A DNA stretch of 64,000 nt from Cerioporus squamosus (lineage: Eukaryota > Basidiomycota > Agaricomycetes > Polyporales > Polyporaceae): NCBI GenBank assembly GCA_022592435.1, contig JABYQS010000065.1:140066-204065 (forward strand), written 5' to 3'. Under the pieces are notes generated by a model that saw only the letters and a program-made list of their open reading frames with translations, made no database searches and was not told the origin of the DNA. A program made the position numbers and the translations under genes. Below are positions 45,001 through 57,794 of the stretch, one piece after another. Positions within the stretch are counted from its first letter, which is position 1. The number at the start of each line of letters is the position of its first letter.

Positions 45001-47264
45001 ACCTCGTTGAGGCCTGCCCTGAGTAGCGCCAAACCGGTGAAGGCTGCCATCCGACGGCCTGGGCCTTCTTCGTCACGGCTAATATAGAACGAGGGCATCA
45101 GTCTGAGCAAGGTATGCGAGATGGGGCTACCGCTCACAGTCAGGTGGCGAGACAGCGCAGGTCCTTCATAAGAACGAACCTAGATGCACAGGATAGGCTT
45201 CGAGCGTCCGATCACCTCCGCCGGGGTTGTACTGATATCATCTGGAAGAATCGTTCGCCATTCCAAGGCAAGTGGACTACATGATATGTCTGGGCACCCA
45301 ATCATGATGGTCGTCCACAGTGTTCTGCAGAACCACGCGGTGTGATTCGAACGACGCAAATCGAAGTGGTGCACGTTTGCGTATGGAGGCGTGGCTTCGA
45401 TGGAGCGCTCCTGCGACCTTATCATCCCGGGAACGTGGCGGAACCCTCATTGCAGGCAGGGGATGTCGTCCAGGTCATGGTGACCGCGATCTCGGAAACT
45501 ATGGCATTGAATGCGAAAGCTCCCAAGTATAGAACGTTCTTCGGCTCGCATATGCATTGTAGCGAATCGGGGTGATGTTCATTATTCTGCGGGCGACGCC
45601 AAGCAGATCCCGGGACGACCACCATCTCGGTTGTTTAGGTTCAGCGCATTGGGAGGCGGCGATCTGGAAAGTGCGAGGCCGGAAGGACAACTGCGCCTTG
45701 GAGGGGCATCCTCAAGAGGTTCAGCGTGGGCGTCAAGACTGCCAGGACGATAAAGAGACAACGAAATCGGACACCCTGATGAACTTCTAAAGGAATACTC
45801 ACAAGACCTGCAGGCCGAGAACCACGAGCGGTAATCCATGAATGAGAGAAGCCGAATCCATGCTGACGTCTGCTGACGTCGGCCCCAGGTCTAACGGGGC
45901 AAAACCTCCGATGAGCGACGGGTGGAAGGCTGAAGACGCACATCCGACTTGGATTCGGGGCACTTAGCCCAGCGGAGCAACGCTCGTTGCTAATCTGTGC
46001 CACATTGCCTGCGCCTCCCGGGCCGCGTTATGATGCCATTGTGGCGACTGGGTCAGAGACGGGGTAACTGGACGCAGAAGCTCACCACTTAGTGAACCCG
46101 GGAGCCCTATCTCCCATTCTTTCAGTGCACGTCGCAATTGGCGCACGTAGGACAGTGGGCGTATCGAGTGTTCAGTGGCATCGTGCAGGGCCAGTGTGGA
46201 CATATAGTTACGCAGATACAGCGCACTCCAGAAGGGTCGGTAGACAGTTGCTGCCAGAGGTTACAGAATGCGAGTATACATAACCAAAGGACCCGCCGCT
46301 AGCCACGAAAGGATAGATCAGTGCGATATCCATGGAGAACAAACCAGGACTCGCCGTGACAAGGCGCGCAGCAGTTGAGGAGCTTCGCGGGAAAGCTTCG
46401 TCATATGTCCTTCAGCCGCCGGACTCCCAAATGGCGACAATCGCGACCGGCGAGGAGAGCTTGCGGGACATGGGGTGCTGGTGGGGCGCTCGCAGAGAGT
46501 AATGTTCACGTAAGGACGAGCAAATGTCGTCGTCGCTGTGGTCTGAACCAAGGGGCGAGCGCTTCCACCAACGCTGGCAGGCGCCGGGGGCGGCATTGGG
46601 GCCAGCCGACGCGTTTCGGGAGGTTTCGCGGTGCAGTTGGCGGCTCAGATAAACTCTCCATGTCGGTCCGCGAACATACTACCGTCATGCTGAGACTCAA
46701 GGTACGTGCTGCCGTGGACTTTAAAAATTGACCATCGCAGAGATGCGCCGAAACACGAAAAGGATCCCGTCTTCCATGCCGGCGACCGCTGTCCCAACGG
46801 TCGGCGGCTGTCAAGAACAAGAAATCGCCAGCGCCGAAATACACATCATGGAGTCAGCGTCCCGCGAAATGCAAGGACGGTGCCTGTGTGCCGGTGCGAT
46901 TGCTGCCTAATCCCAGTTACAGTGTCAGCGCCGCACAAACCGCATCTGGGCGATTGCGGTCAGATTCCAGCAGATTGCTCGCTGGGGCGTGCCTCCGAAG
47001 GGACTAATGATGCGTGGGCAGCTTCTCAGCCGAGCGATTGGGTTCTGAGGGCTTGGGAACAGGGAGAACAAGCATGACAGCGCTCTCGTCATGCGGGCCG
47101 CTCTGGAGGTTGATCTCTCCAGGACCGTCGGCGTGATTCCCTTGTCTGCTCGCTGCCCATGTCCGTGCTCCCCCGCACGCTAGCACGCTTCGGAAACTCT
47201 ATCTCCAGGCGTCTCCCTCTCCTCGCACTACTATGTGTCGCCTACCATGCCACTCCCGATCCTC
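42068..47264. other. ORF-poor region, 42.1-47.3 kb
   Basis: No gene is supported. On the minus strand at 42131-42483 two frames stay open for over 100 codons and look coding-like, including the stretch HGRSAVVWALVSQYRSSLAR. Without a recognisable domain I cannot choose between them. Elsewhere frames are short and lack motifs. I see no repeat boundaries, tRNA or rRNA. Confidence 0.35.
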
Positions 47265-47368
47265 ATAAATACCCTCCTCTCGTCCTGTCCACCCTGTCCC
47301 CCATCGGCCCCCCATCGCCCCCTCGCCCCATCTCCCCCCTCCGACTCCCGTGCAGCCACCGCCCCACC
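47265..47368 (+). promoter_or_regulatory. AT box and pyrimidine-rich leader of the WOPR gene
   Basis: CATAAATA at about 47265-47272 is followed by almost pure C/T sequence up to the ATG. Such CT-rich stretches commonly mark transcription starts in filamentous fungi. Confidence 0.4.
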
Positions 47369-48371
47369 ATGCCGCGCCAGACACCCACGATCACCAACAT
47401 GCGCATCCGCTCCGTGCGGGACGCGGAGATCATACTGCACGCGGTGGCGCTCGGACTCCTCCCCATGGTCGTCCACCGTCTGGCCGACGAGGAGCGTCTC
47501 GCTCTCCGTCCAGGCTGCATCTACGTCTGGGAGGAGCGCAGTTCGAACCCCCTCGAAGCCACCGGCCAGGAAATACAGAGGTTCACGGAGGGTCGTAGCT
47601 GGGGTCCTTCCCGTGCGCGTGATGTACGTCCGTCCCTCTCCTCCTGCTCCGAGCGATCACCGACGCGTGCTCCAGAACTTCCTCATCTACTATGAGAAGG
47701 ACAGCCCATCGCGGTCGTCCATCCTGCACAGGAATAACGTCAGAACGTGAGCTCTATCCTCCCCTATCCCGAGTATCCGGGTAGCTAAACCATAAGGCAT
47801 AAGCAGCGCCCCCCAGCTCATCAAGCAAACCTACTCCGTCTTCATCGATTATCCCAAGAACTCGCGGAAGTGGCACCTGAGTGCGTATCGTCTCACCCAG
47901 ATTTGCTGCCGCCGCCGCTCATATCTCCATGGTTTAGACGCCTACTATACCCAGGACTCACTCGAGTCTCTCCACACCATCGATGACATACCCGTTCTCA
48001 CTCGCATCGACGTCCCTCGTAACCGCTACGTCTGCGCACGAAACAACGGCGCACGGCGGAACGCGCGTCAAATCGGGGCATCGGAACACATGCTGCCGCC
48101 CCTCATGTACAACGACGCTGCCCTTACGCCGTCGTCCAGCAGCTCCACCGACGGCGACTCGCCGACATACCCCATGCCCCCTCTTCCTGCGGTCCCGCTC
48201 TCGCCCTCCCAGGCCCCCATTCCACCTGTCGCGCCTTTGCCTGCTGGGTACACACTCACTGATCGCCGTCTGGCGCCTCTCGAGTACCTCCAAAACTGCT
48301 CGCCGAAAGCGCGAGACCCTGCTGACGACGAGGCGCTCCGTCAGTTCCAGTACACGATGTCGCCGCTCTGA
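47369..48371 (+). CDS. WOPR (Gti1/Pac2/Wor1) family transcription factor
   Basis: Exons 47369-47623, 47676-47746, 47807-47880 and 47938-48371 sum to 277 residues. The third exon may start 3 nt earlier. The N-terminal WOPR half-domain is clear: MRIRSVRDAEIILHAVALGL, MVVHRLADEERLALRPGCIY, VWEER, then RFTEGRSWGPSRARDNFLIY and YEKDS. The second conserved box follows: LIKQTYSVFIDYPKN and KWHLNAYYTQDSLESLHTID. The C-terminus is Ser/Pro-rich. WOPR proteins bind DNA through both boxes and control morphological switches and development (Wor1, Ryp1, Gti1, Pac2). The ATG at 47369 was chosen because it directly precedes the domain; the frame is open further upstream. Confidence 0.9.
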
Positions 48372-51300
48372 AATGACCGTCACGCTCTCGCACGCTGCTG
48401 AGTTTGTTCGCTTGTTATGCTTTTGCTCTGTCTTGCTTCCCGCGCTCTGCTCTCCCTGGGTTCTTTTTGGCTTTCTGTACGATTGTAGCATTCTCGGACA
48501 CACACACACGTATACCTCCTTATTTAGATAATCGTAATATCCCGCACGGACAGGAGTACTCGTGCACTCGGACAAATGTACATATGTATAGCAGACTCGA
48601 TATATCCATCACGCTAGAATAACTCGCTCGAACGAAGTGCAGGGCTCCCTTGCGCGATCTCAAGTACCGAGCGCATGGGTCCCGCGGGACGGGGAAGATC
48701 GCCTCGATCATCGTTCGGGCTCCAGCTTCGCATGGCCGATTTGGCGAAGAGGGCTGGGTGGGGTCGCGCAAGCCACGCGCACCGTTGAGAAGGTAACTTT
48801 AGCTCCAAGCGAAGGGCTTCTCTCGCGCACAGTAGAGACCAAGGAGCACTGGGACTGCCCAAAGAGCTTGTCGGATGGCCCACCATTTCCCGCACCGCCC
48901 GGAGAAACCTCCCAGCACGCCGCCCGAACGTTCTCACTCGAAGACGTGTGCACGACGCGTGCCGCCACTTGCGCCTGCCACTGGCTATCACACGACGGGG
49001 CACGTCCACTGGCAGGTGGGCTCGCAGAACGCACTGACGTCCCGGTGCGAACCGAGAAGCGCGCCACAGAAGTGAACTGTCCATAGAGAGGATTCCTGAA
49101 AGCTTCGGGCGAGGTGCAGCAGCACCTGGGAGTTGCGATTATGCACGATTGGAAACCGCGAGGGTTGTGAGCCCGCAGTGGCTTCGGGCCGTCGGTAGCG
49201 TGCACGCCGCACCGCGGGAAAGAGACGGGGCTCCTGTGGCGGGCAAGCGGGTAAGAGGGGCTGGCGGGCTCGCGCGAGGCCGTCAATCCCCGCTCAATTG
49301 AGTGCGACTGCGTTGAGGATCCGAGGGTTGCGCGTCAAAGACGGCGGAACTGACGCTGACCTGTGAACTCGAGCTTGTTAACGCGTTGCCCGAGATAGCG
49401 TATAAGCAGTAACCACGGGATGACATGCGGTAAGGGGGCAGATTGCAGCCCGAGAAGTCGGCGCATTGAATGCGCCTGCCAGAAGTGCGCATTAGCACAG
49501 GGCTGCGTGGTGGTGTAGACGGGGGGCGGGGCTGCATGCTGTACCAAGGCACGCAACGCAGGTCGCTGCGTATGGCGAAGTGCAAAACGGACACGGAGAT
49601 TACACTCTCCTAGTCCATTAGCGTCCGGCATGGTGTCGTCCCTGAGCCACCAGTGGCACATACACCACCACGCCGCGCACTGGGAAGCATGCCAGTAGCT
49701 AAAGCGGATTTTGCATCTGCATCAAGCTGTCGTAGTGCGCACCTGATGTGTCTCACAGAGTGTAGCAACAGGTGCATGCCACTGGCAATGGCTCGGACAT
49801 ACGTCATGGTGATTGGGGGGTCGAAGTTACTATGATCCATCCGCCGGGTCGTGGCTTCTGACCCGGCGGCAGGACCTCAGTATGCGGAGGCGAGGAGAAC
49901 CGAGGACAAGGACAGGCAGGGGTACTCACGAGGACGATATGGACAAGGGCCGGAAACCACTCGTCAGCGCCACGGATGTGCGCGTGCACTGAGAGGAAAA
50001 ACGGGGTGCGTTGTGTGTTCGAGCCTGGGGTGCCGCGCCTATGGCAGAGCAGTGACGTGTTGGCCAAGTGTGCCGAATGCGGGTGCAGATGCTTGATTCT
50101 AGCTAGTGTTTGCTGTGAGAAACGTTACTGTAATCAAGGTATCAGAATGATAGAGGATTGATAGAACCCTGTTGGCAGTCGAATTCAGACATGACTGAGC
50201 ACAATCAGACAGCGTACCTTGAGCGGCCATGCAATTTGACATCATGACGGTGAAGGCGCCGCGCGCGCATGTGAAAGCATCCACGAGTCTCCAGCTGATA
50301 AAGCACAAAACGAACCGTGGAACAACCTTGACCAACCCTCCTTCCAATTGCCTGGAAGGACGCGTTTATATCGCCGGAAATAGTACGGCAGGGAGTCTTG
50401 AGAAGAAGCTCGAAAAGGTGTGCAGCAATAAGCATCCGATCAGTTCCTATTGCGAAGCCTTGTGCATGGCTGGCCCCCGCTCGCAGTATCTGTCGGGGGA
50501 CTCGGGGCGTACTTCTTCCACTCAGACGCCTATGAGCACGTAAAGGAACAAGTTGCGAAGAGTGGCGGACCGCGGGCCCCGCACGGAAGCAAGTTACAAT
50601 TTGAATTGAACCGCGATGGAGATGCCAGGATGACAGCCTGTGGCCCGAAATCGAGGGCACAGCGTTGCGGCGGCGGATACGCTGGTATTCTAGCAGTGAT
50701 GAGAGATTCTGTCGAACACTGTATCACCGCCCCGATCGTGCATGCCACTAGACCGGACGGTCTAGAACCCACGGCAGGAGACCAGACGCGTGTTGACGCT
50801 ACGTGAACGGGGAGATGAGCGTTCATGCGCAGCCAGTGCAGATAACCATGTTGGGCTGACCTCGGAGTTTGAAGACGATGCGCGGCGCTCCCTACGTTCC
50901 TACTGATCAACGGAACAAGCGCCGACCGCCTCGCCCCCGGCCATACATACACACAGCGCATACTTAAGGAGGCAAGATTGCTCAATTGAACGTATTGCCG
51001 ACCGCTCGATCTAGACAGAATTGGTGACCACGCTGAGCACATAGACACAACAGGCAAGGGTCTGATACATACCTGTCAGCCAATGGTGTACGATGAACGG
51101 GCATGACACCTCTTCAGGCCTCCCCACCTGAAAAAGATCCTGACCGAGTGGGACCGTGTGCCGCCATGCGCGACAAGCAGGACAAGTGAGCCTTCTGCTA
51201 CATACACGCTGTCTTCGGCTCTCTTGATGCGAAAGGACCGAAGTGACTTCCCGTTGAGGCCGGTCCGGAAAGACACAAATGCGTAAGGATGAGTAAACCA

Positions 51301-54300
51301 CGAACGAGGTACAGCACCTATACTCGCGTCTGGACTGCGCACGGATGTTGTCAGACCGAGCAGACTGTGTCCGGAGTGACGTGAAACGCGTCCTAGGGAA
51401 GCGCAAAGGGTAGGCCGCTCGCGGATGCGCTCAAGCCCGGGGGACGTCGGCTACCCTGGCCCCTGCAGGAGGAATTGAATGGGTGTACGACACGCCGAGA
51501 CCAAACGTCCAGCAGCCGTTGAGCGAATGCGATCGTCTACAGGCCATCTAGGAATGTTCGAATTGACAAATCCAGCGGTGTGTGCGGAAAATCTGTCCCG
51601 ATGTTGTGGCCAGCGGCTGCAATAGCATCGCGTTCGGGCCCTTTGGGTGCGTCGGCGGCCCCTGGGCGGTGGGTCGAGAACATCACGAGTTATACGTTTA
51701 AGATTGCATCCGAGAATACCGGCGTGTTCGATTCGCCCAGAGCCCGCTATCTGTGCGATAGAAGCATGTCGAGCGGCGAAGGTGGGCGAAACCACTCACG
51801 ACGAAGGCCGAGCTCTCACAGGCTCTCACTTCTAGCGAGTCGATCGCGGCGCCGTGCGCCTGTGCACGTACCGAGACGTCGGTAGAGGGCTGAAGCACGT
51901 AAATGGAGATTCGTTGAATCCAGAGCGCAGTGTGGGCGTCGGAGGGGGCCTCCCGGTCTGGACCCGCTGCCGTCCCTCGACCCTCGACCCTTGTAAGCGA
52001 GCGGCCTCCTGATGCTCAAAAATACATCGCAGTCAGAGCCGCGTCCAGTGTAGATATGCGTAACGAGGACGTACCACTGACGTTTGCGCAGTTCTAGAAA
52101 CGTATTCAATGGGCTCGAATGGACCCTCGCGGAGACTGTTGACTTTTGGCATAAGAGGCGCAGGTCCTCTCTGCGCCGGATGCCACACCTGACGCTCAAA
52201 TGGATCGAGGGTACATCAGGAACGTTTCAACCTGCCAGTGAGCATGAGACTAACACAAACGTTCGGATCCGGGGTTCATCCCTCACCGTCACCGCCCTTC
52301 CACATGTGAGTTTGGCAGGTCCTCGATAGGGAAGATCTTGCCCGATGGACGGCTACACAATTGTTCTGCTTTAGGGATGTGCGTGAGCAGTGCAGAGAGC
52401 TAGTGAGCAACACACCTTTGTGGCCATTGGGAAAAGCAACATGTCGGATGGTAGTCCCGGGGCCGGTTGCCGATGCCTCCCCGGATTGCCCTTTCGCTCC
52501 CGTCCGAGGGCATGCCAAGTAGCCCGATGCCAAGAGTGACGGTAGCCGTTTCGGACACGTAGTCAGATGTAACCATCCTTTGTGTATTACCCCGCAGTTT
52601 TCATGAGCTGCCTACTCGGACAGTCTTCCTCGGTAGACGTGGAAGGGAAGGGGAAGGGGGACTGAAGCTTGTGCATGAGGTGATACTGTCGGAACCTGAC
52701 AGCTCGAAAATTCGAACAACAAGTCGAGAAACCGCAGCCCTACCAGTTGGCGCGACAGGGAAGTCGATGCATGTCGATGGGAGATGACGAGCCAATTGAC
52801 CTCTGAGACGTGCCAAGTACCGTGGCCACCCTGTCGGCCAGTGTCGGGGAGTAGCCAGGTATGGACGAAGGGCCGTTCAGGTACTCGGTGAGCGATTCAG
52901 TGGTGTACTGTGGAACTTGCGTGGCGCATAGCAGCGTGCGTATCTCCGCCTAGGTTCAGGCCGATGCGACATGCACATGTTTTGCTCCATTGATCTGCAA
53001 AAGGCTAGTCATTGAACGGTGAACAGCCCACGCGACCGTAATGTAACCTTACCACCTTCTCCTGCACGTTGTATGCTTCCCTCCACACGCACGTTTACGG
53101 CAAAGACGAGCAGGGGTGGACATTCTCCCACCGGCGCAACTGGGGCGAGAAGGCGCTATGAGATTAATGAACGTCAACGTCAACGGATGGAAGAGGCAGG
53201 ATGGAGCACGATACGACATTTCGTATGTGAGCGGGAATGCCATATGCGCTACTCGGGCCCCGTCGGCGTCACGGGTGTGTTGTGCAGTAGCGACGTGACT
53301 TGGTTGCGCTCAGCGGCTGCGAGAGGTGGACGCTTCTGAACCTTGTCCGCGACCACATCCTTTTCACCGAGAGGGCAAAGAGATCTCCAGCCCCATCGTC
53401 CATGTTGCGCAAACTGCGCTTGCCAAACTGGAGCGACAGTGTCGGACCCTCGTTCCTGGGCTGTGGAGTCCTGTCCTACCGACTCGAAGTTCGGCAAGAA
53501 GCCTCACCTGGGTAGCCACTTATCGGTCAGTCACCTGCTCGAGGACATGACGCAGACAGGTTCTGTTCGCAGAGGGCTAGGGGCAGCATGGAGTGTGGTC
53601 CAGAAGTCAGGAAGGGGGCGGGCACGGTGGTGAGTGTCGAGGCCATTCGCGAAGCAGCGGTCGATGCTGACCAGACGGAGACATGGTGACATGAGATCCA
53701 TGTACATGATTTCAGGTCCCAGACTGCGTCACCGAACCTATGAACGAGTCAAAAGTCGAGTCAATGAATGCAAAATCGAAAGAGGGGACAGAAGTCGCAA
53801 GCGACGCCTGCTGCATCGCGGGAGCAGCAGGCTGGTCCCCACCGTGGAGTGTCCCCTGATACATCGCTATGTACGCAGACAGCTCCCCCGCGAAACCTGC
53901 ATGCGTGCAAATCCCCAAGCAGACGGCTGAAGTGAGTGTCAGTCCCTGTAGTGCCCTCCCCTCGTACTTTCGTACTGTATCGCCATACAAGCTGCACTAT
54001 GACGGATATGCCCGACACTCGTGCAGCTGATAGTCAAGACATCGCACCATACGATGCTCAGCAGTACGGTGCGACGTATTGCATCAATCATAACGGTACC
54101 AGCAGCGACCGGTGAGTTCTCGCACGATTAACGATAATCGTTCGAGACCCACTCACGCGAACTACTATCATCTTGGAGATCTGCACAGTCGTCGAGTATT
54201 GAAGTACGACGTCGTCACAATGCCTAGTAGTAGGAGATGTCAACACGCTACCTGAGTCCAGGAGTATTGGACGGCATGAGGCTGTTCGGGACGACGAACT

Positions 54301-55569
54301 ATCGGTCGCAATGCTGCCCGTCCGTTCGCGCAACTGCTTCGGCCATCTCGGAGGTCCTACAAGTCTGCAGAAACCCGATATCGCGCAGGGAAGTGACCGG
54401 TGAGTAGTTTGCGATATGTACCTCGAGTCGCATGGTCCTTGTACTCACACGAATCCTGATCACGCTGCATCGGTCACTCATCTGTGGCGGCGCGGTCTCC
54501 AATCATCCTGCTCGACAGACGACTTATGCAGGTATTCAGGCGATGAGAAGACAGAGGCAGAATGGCGGCGGGGACTCCATGATGGCGCCGTGGCGGAACG
54601 TTCGAAGTCGAGCGCCGCATTGCGCCGCCGCTGTCGGACACGTTGCGGTCTTACCTGACGACGATCGGAGAATGAAAGGCACCTCCGCGACGTCCTAGCC
54701 CCACCACTTGCCGAACAGCAGGTTCCCCATCCTACACCCATATGCGAGGAGTCGCTACTACCAGATTCTAGTACTCAGCAAGGGGATCGCCGTTGACGGA
54801 GGCGGTACGGTGAGAGAGCGTCGTCTCTCGCTGGTGGCACACAAGGATCGGCGATCCCTTCATCGTAACCTCTATCCTGTTCATCGCAGGTTGCTCATTA
54901 CTACAAGCAAACCAGTCACCAAATCCTGCGCGTTGTATAGAGATGAGGCATTTTGTTGTAAGTGGTTCTCCGCAGGCGATCCCGTCTCAAACGAGTCAAC
55001 CCATGCTGAGAGTTGGTCACAGCTCGGACAACGTGTCTCCGACTACGATAATCTGCACGCACCCACTCAATGAATGAAACCTTGAGACTGGAAGCCTGAC
55101 AATCTAGCTTTGTTATACGATGGTATCTGAGGTCAAGAATCAAGCGTATGAGCCTGAGCATAGGTAAGTACTCGGAGAAAGACAGGAGCGTCAGACAATC
55201 ATTAAACTGCCGGTCTTCCAACGTATGTTACAATGTTCCTGACCCGCCACATCCTATACCTACGCCCAATGCATTCAAGCAGCAAGAACGTTCAGCACTT
55301 CAGCGTGCCGGAGAATGAGAATGTACTTATGTGTGGCGGAACGGTCTGGACCGGCGGAAGCACCTGTTTCGACGAAGCGCCCATAGCAGATTATTCTCAC
55401 GGCAGCTATACTGTAACAGCCTGGCTCGGCCATTCCCGACCGCGCAGCTCTGTGCAGAGGCTCGGTCGGTGCAAGGCGCGAGAGCGGACACGTCAAGCGG
55501 CATTCGTCCGCATCCATTTATTCTCCTTCTCTCCCCTCTCTACACCACCTCCCTCTTCTCCCGACCGAC
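48372..55569. other. ORF-poor region, 48.4-55.6 kb
   Basis: The longest gene-free stretch. Frames on both strands are short, overlap each other and lack known motifs or ordered splice sites. No tRNA, rRNA, LTR or inverted-repeat boundary was recognised. It may be decayed transposon sequence or hold genes with very short exons. Confidence 0.35.
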
Positions 55570-57794
55570 ATGTCTCTATTCCAGACGCAGCCCGCGGCCT
55601 CCGACGCCGCGCAGGCTCCCGGAGGTCCCGCCATTGAGTACATGTTCAAGCAGATCATGGATGCCGTGCACAAATCCGTAAGTTGCGTACCCGCCACAGT
55701 TGACCGGTCACTGACCGTTGACATTGCATGTCGCGTAGCAAATGGAGATCTCAGAGCTCAGGTCAGAGTGCCACGAACTCCGGCAGGCGAACGCGAGCCT
55801 TGAACGTCAGGTTCGGGAGGGTCTCCAGGTGAGTAGACCGTGCTCTGCTGTCTCTTCCACCGCCCGCCATATCACCGAGCCGCAAGCGGCGCACTTCCGT
55901 ATGCTCCTCTCTTCATTGAGTCGCCACGTCCCGGACGTTGTATCCAAGCGGTTAGCCGAACCTACGTGGCCTCCGTTGACGGAATGCGGAGGCTCGTTGA
56001 CTTTGGGCGGTTCGACGTGACGGCAACCACTGTCCGATGTGAAATGCTGCGCTTTCAGTGCGGGAGTAGATACGTCTGGAACAGCGCAATGAACCCGCGA
56101 CCATGTGCGCGACAGGCCCTGTTCCGGATGGATTATAGGCGGACGGTTCCTGTTTGCTGTCATCCTGCAGCGCTCACCTACTATCTGGTACGGCGCACCT
56201 CCCATAGGTCCACCATCCCAATCATCACGACTGCGTGTGTGGTCGACTGGCCAATTTCGCGTTCTGGCATCTTCCGGTCATCCATGAGCATGAACAAGCT
56301 CCTCTGTTTCTTCCAATCTCACTACGTCCTTTTGTTACAGAGTACTAATACCTTCCCCACAGAACAATGGCTCCAGAGTTGGTACCGGGTTCAACACTCC
56401 TGCACCGAGCAGTCCGCAGCTTCGTGCCAAGTCTCCCTTCCTCACCCCCAACTCCATTCCCGCCCTTGCCGTCCCTCCTAGCATTTACGTCCCTTCCCCA
56501 CTCAGTGACAACTCTCTCACTCAATTCCCCTTTGGCATCCGCGAGATTCCAGGCTTCTGGGTTGTCATCCCGGCTGGTGGCGCGGGCACTCGCCTGTGGC
56601 CCCTCTCGCGAGAGGAGCACCCGAAGTTCCTGCTTGACCTGACTCTGAAGGGCCGTTCGCTCATTCAGGCGACATGGGATCGTCTCCTCCCCCTTTCCTC
56701 CGCGTCCAGGACGGCGATCGTCGCTGGTCCCGCACATGTCAAGAGCATTACCGAGCAGCTTCCCGACCTTCTCCCGCACAACCTCTTTTGCGAGCCGAGC
56801 GCGAAGGACTCCATGGCCGCCATCGGTCTCGCCGCCGCCATCCTCGCCGTCCGCGACCCCAACGCGATCATCGGCTCCTTCGCCGCCGACCACATGATTT
56901 CCGGCGACGACGCGTTCCTCGCCGCTGTGGCGGAAGCGGTCGAAGTGGCGAAGAAGGACTACCTCGTCACGATCGGTATTGCGCCCTCGCACCCGTCCAC
57001 GGGCTTCGGTTACGTTCGGCTGGGCGAGAAGCTGGGCATGTCAGACGCACCGAACGCACGGCTCGTGTCGAGCTTCAAGGAGAAGCCCGACGCCCGCACT
57101 GCGGCCGCGTACATCAAGACTGGTAACTACCGGTGGAATGCCGGTATGTTCGTCACGAAGGCGGCGTTCCTGATGCAGCTGCTCAAAGAGTACAAGCCGG
57201 AGCTGCACGAGGGCCTCCAGAAGATCGCGCTGGCGTGGGACGACGAGAAGACGAGGCAGAATGTGTTGAACGAGGTCTGGCCCGGCCTGGAGAAGATCGC
57301 GATTGACAACGCGGTCGCGGAGCCTGCGGCGTTGGACCGCCGAGTCGCCGTCGTTCCGGCTACCTTCGGTGAGTTTCGTTTGAGACGGACAAGCTCTGGC
57401 ATCGCTGGAAGCTGGCGTCGTGTCGTGTGGCATATGCTTATTCCTGCGCTTGCGTCACAGGTTGGGACGACGTCGGCGACTTCTCTTCCCTCGCGGACCT
57501 GCTCCCCGCAGAGTCTAACCAGCCGCGCATCCTCGGCGACAGCGGTCTCGGTAAGTCTCCCGATGTTCGGCGCGCGTTCCAGCTGGCTGACCACACTGCG
57601 CAGTCGTCACGGAACAAGCTGCGGGCGGCATTGTGGTTCCCGGCTCCGGTCGGCTGGTCTCGCTGCTGGGGGTCGACGACTTGGTCATCGTCGACATGCC
57701 CGATACCCTCCTTGTGACCACCCGTGCGCGCTCGCAGGAGGTGAAGCGCCTCGTGAAGAAGTGCCGCGACGCTGGCTGGAAGCAGCTGCTATAA
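55570..57794 (+). CDS. Mannose-1-phosphate guanylyltransferase, bacterial ManC type, with N-terminal coiled coil
   Basis: Makes GDP-mannose from mannose-1-phosphate and GTP. Exons 55570-55677, 55739-55828, 56363-57368, 57461-57550 and 57604-57794 sum exactly to 494 residues. The nucleotide-binding loop reads VIPAGGAGTRLWPLSREEHP. The common eukaryotic enzyme has a GGYGTRLRP loop instead, so this is the ManC class. Further ManC marks are FCEPSAKDSMAAIGLAAAIL, SFAADHMI, SFKEKPDARTAAAYIKTGNY with RWNAGMFV, and GWDDVGDFSSL. The guanylyltransferase part is complete; the isomerase part of some bacterial ManC proteins is absent. The first ~65 residues add a predicted coiled coil (EISELRSECHELRQANASLE), then a Pro/Ser linker. 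The second intron (55829-56362) is 534 nt. Transfer from bacteria in the fungal past is possible but unproven. Confidence 0.85.
55829..56362 (+). other. 534-nt intron in the ManC-type gene
   Basis: Lies between the coiled-coil exons and the catalytic exon, with donor GTGAGT and acceptor CCCCACAG. Its position would allow the two parts to have been joined by exon fusion. No second promoter is evident. Confidence 0.65.
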
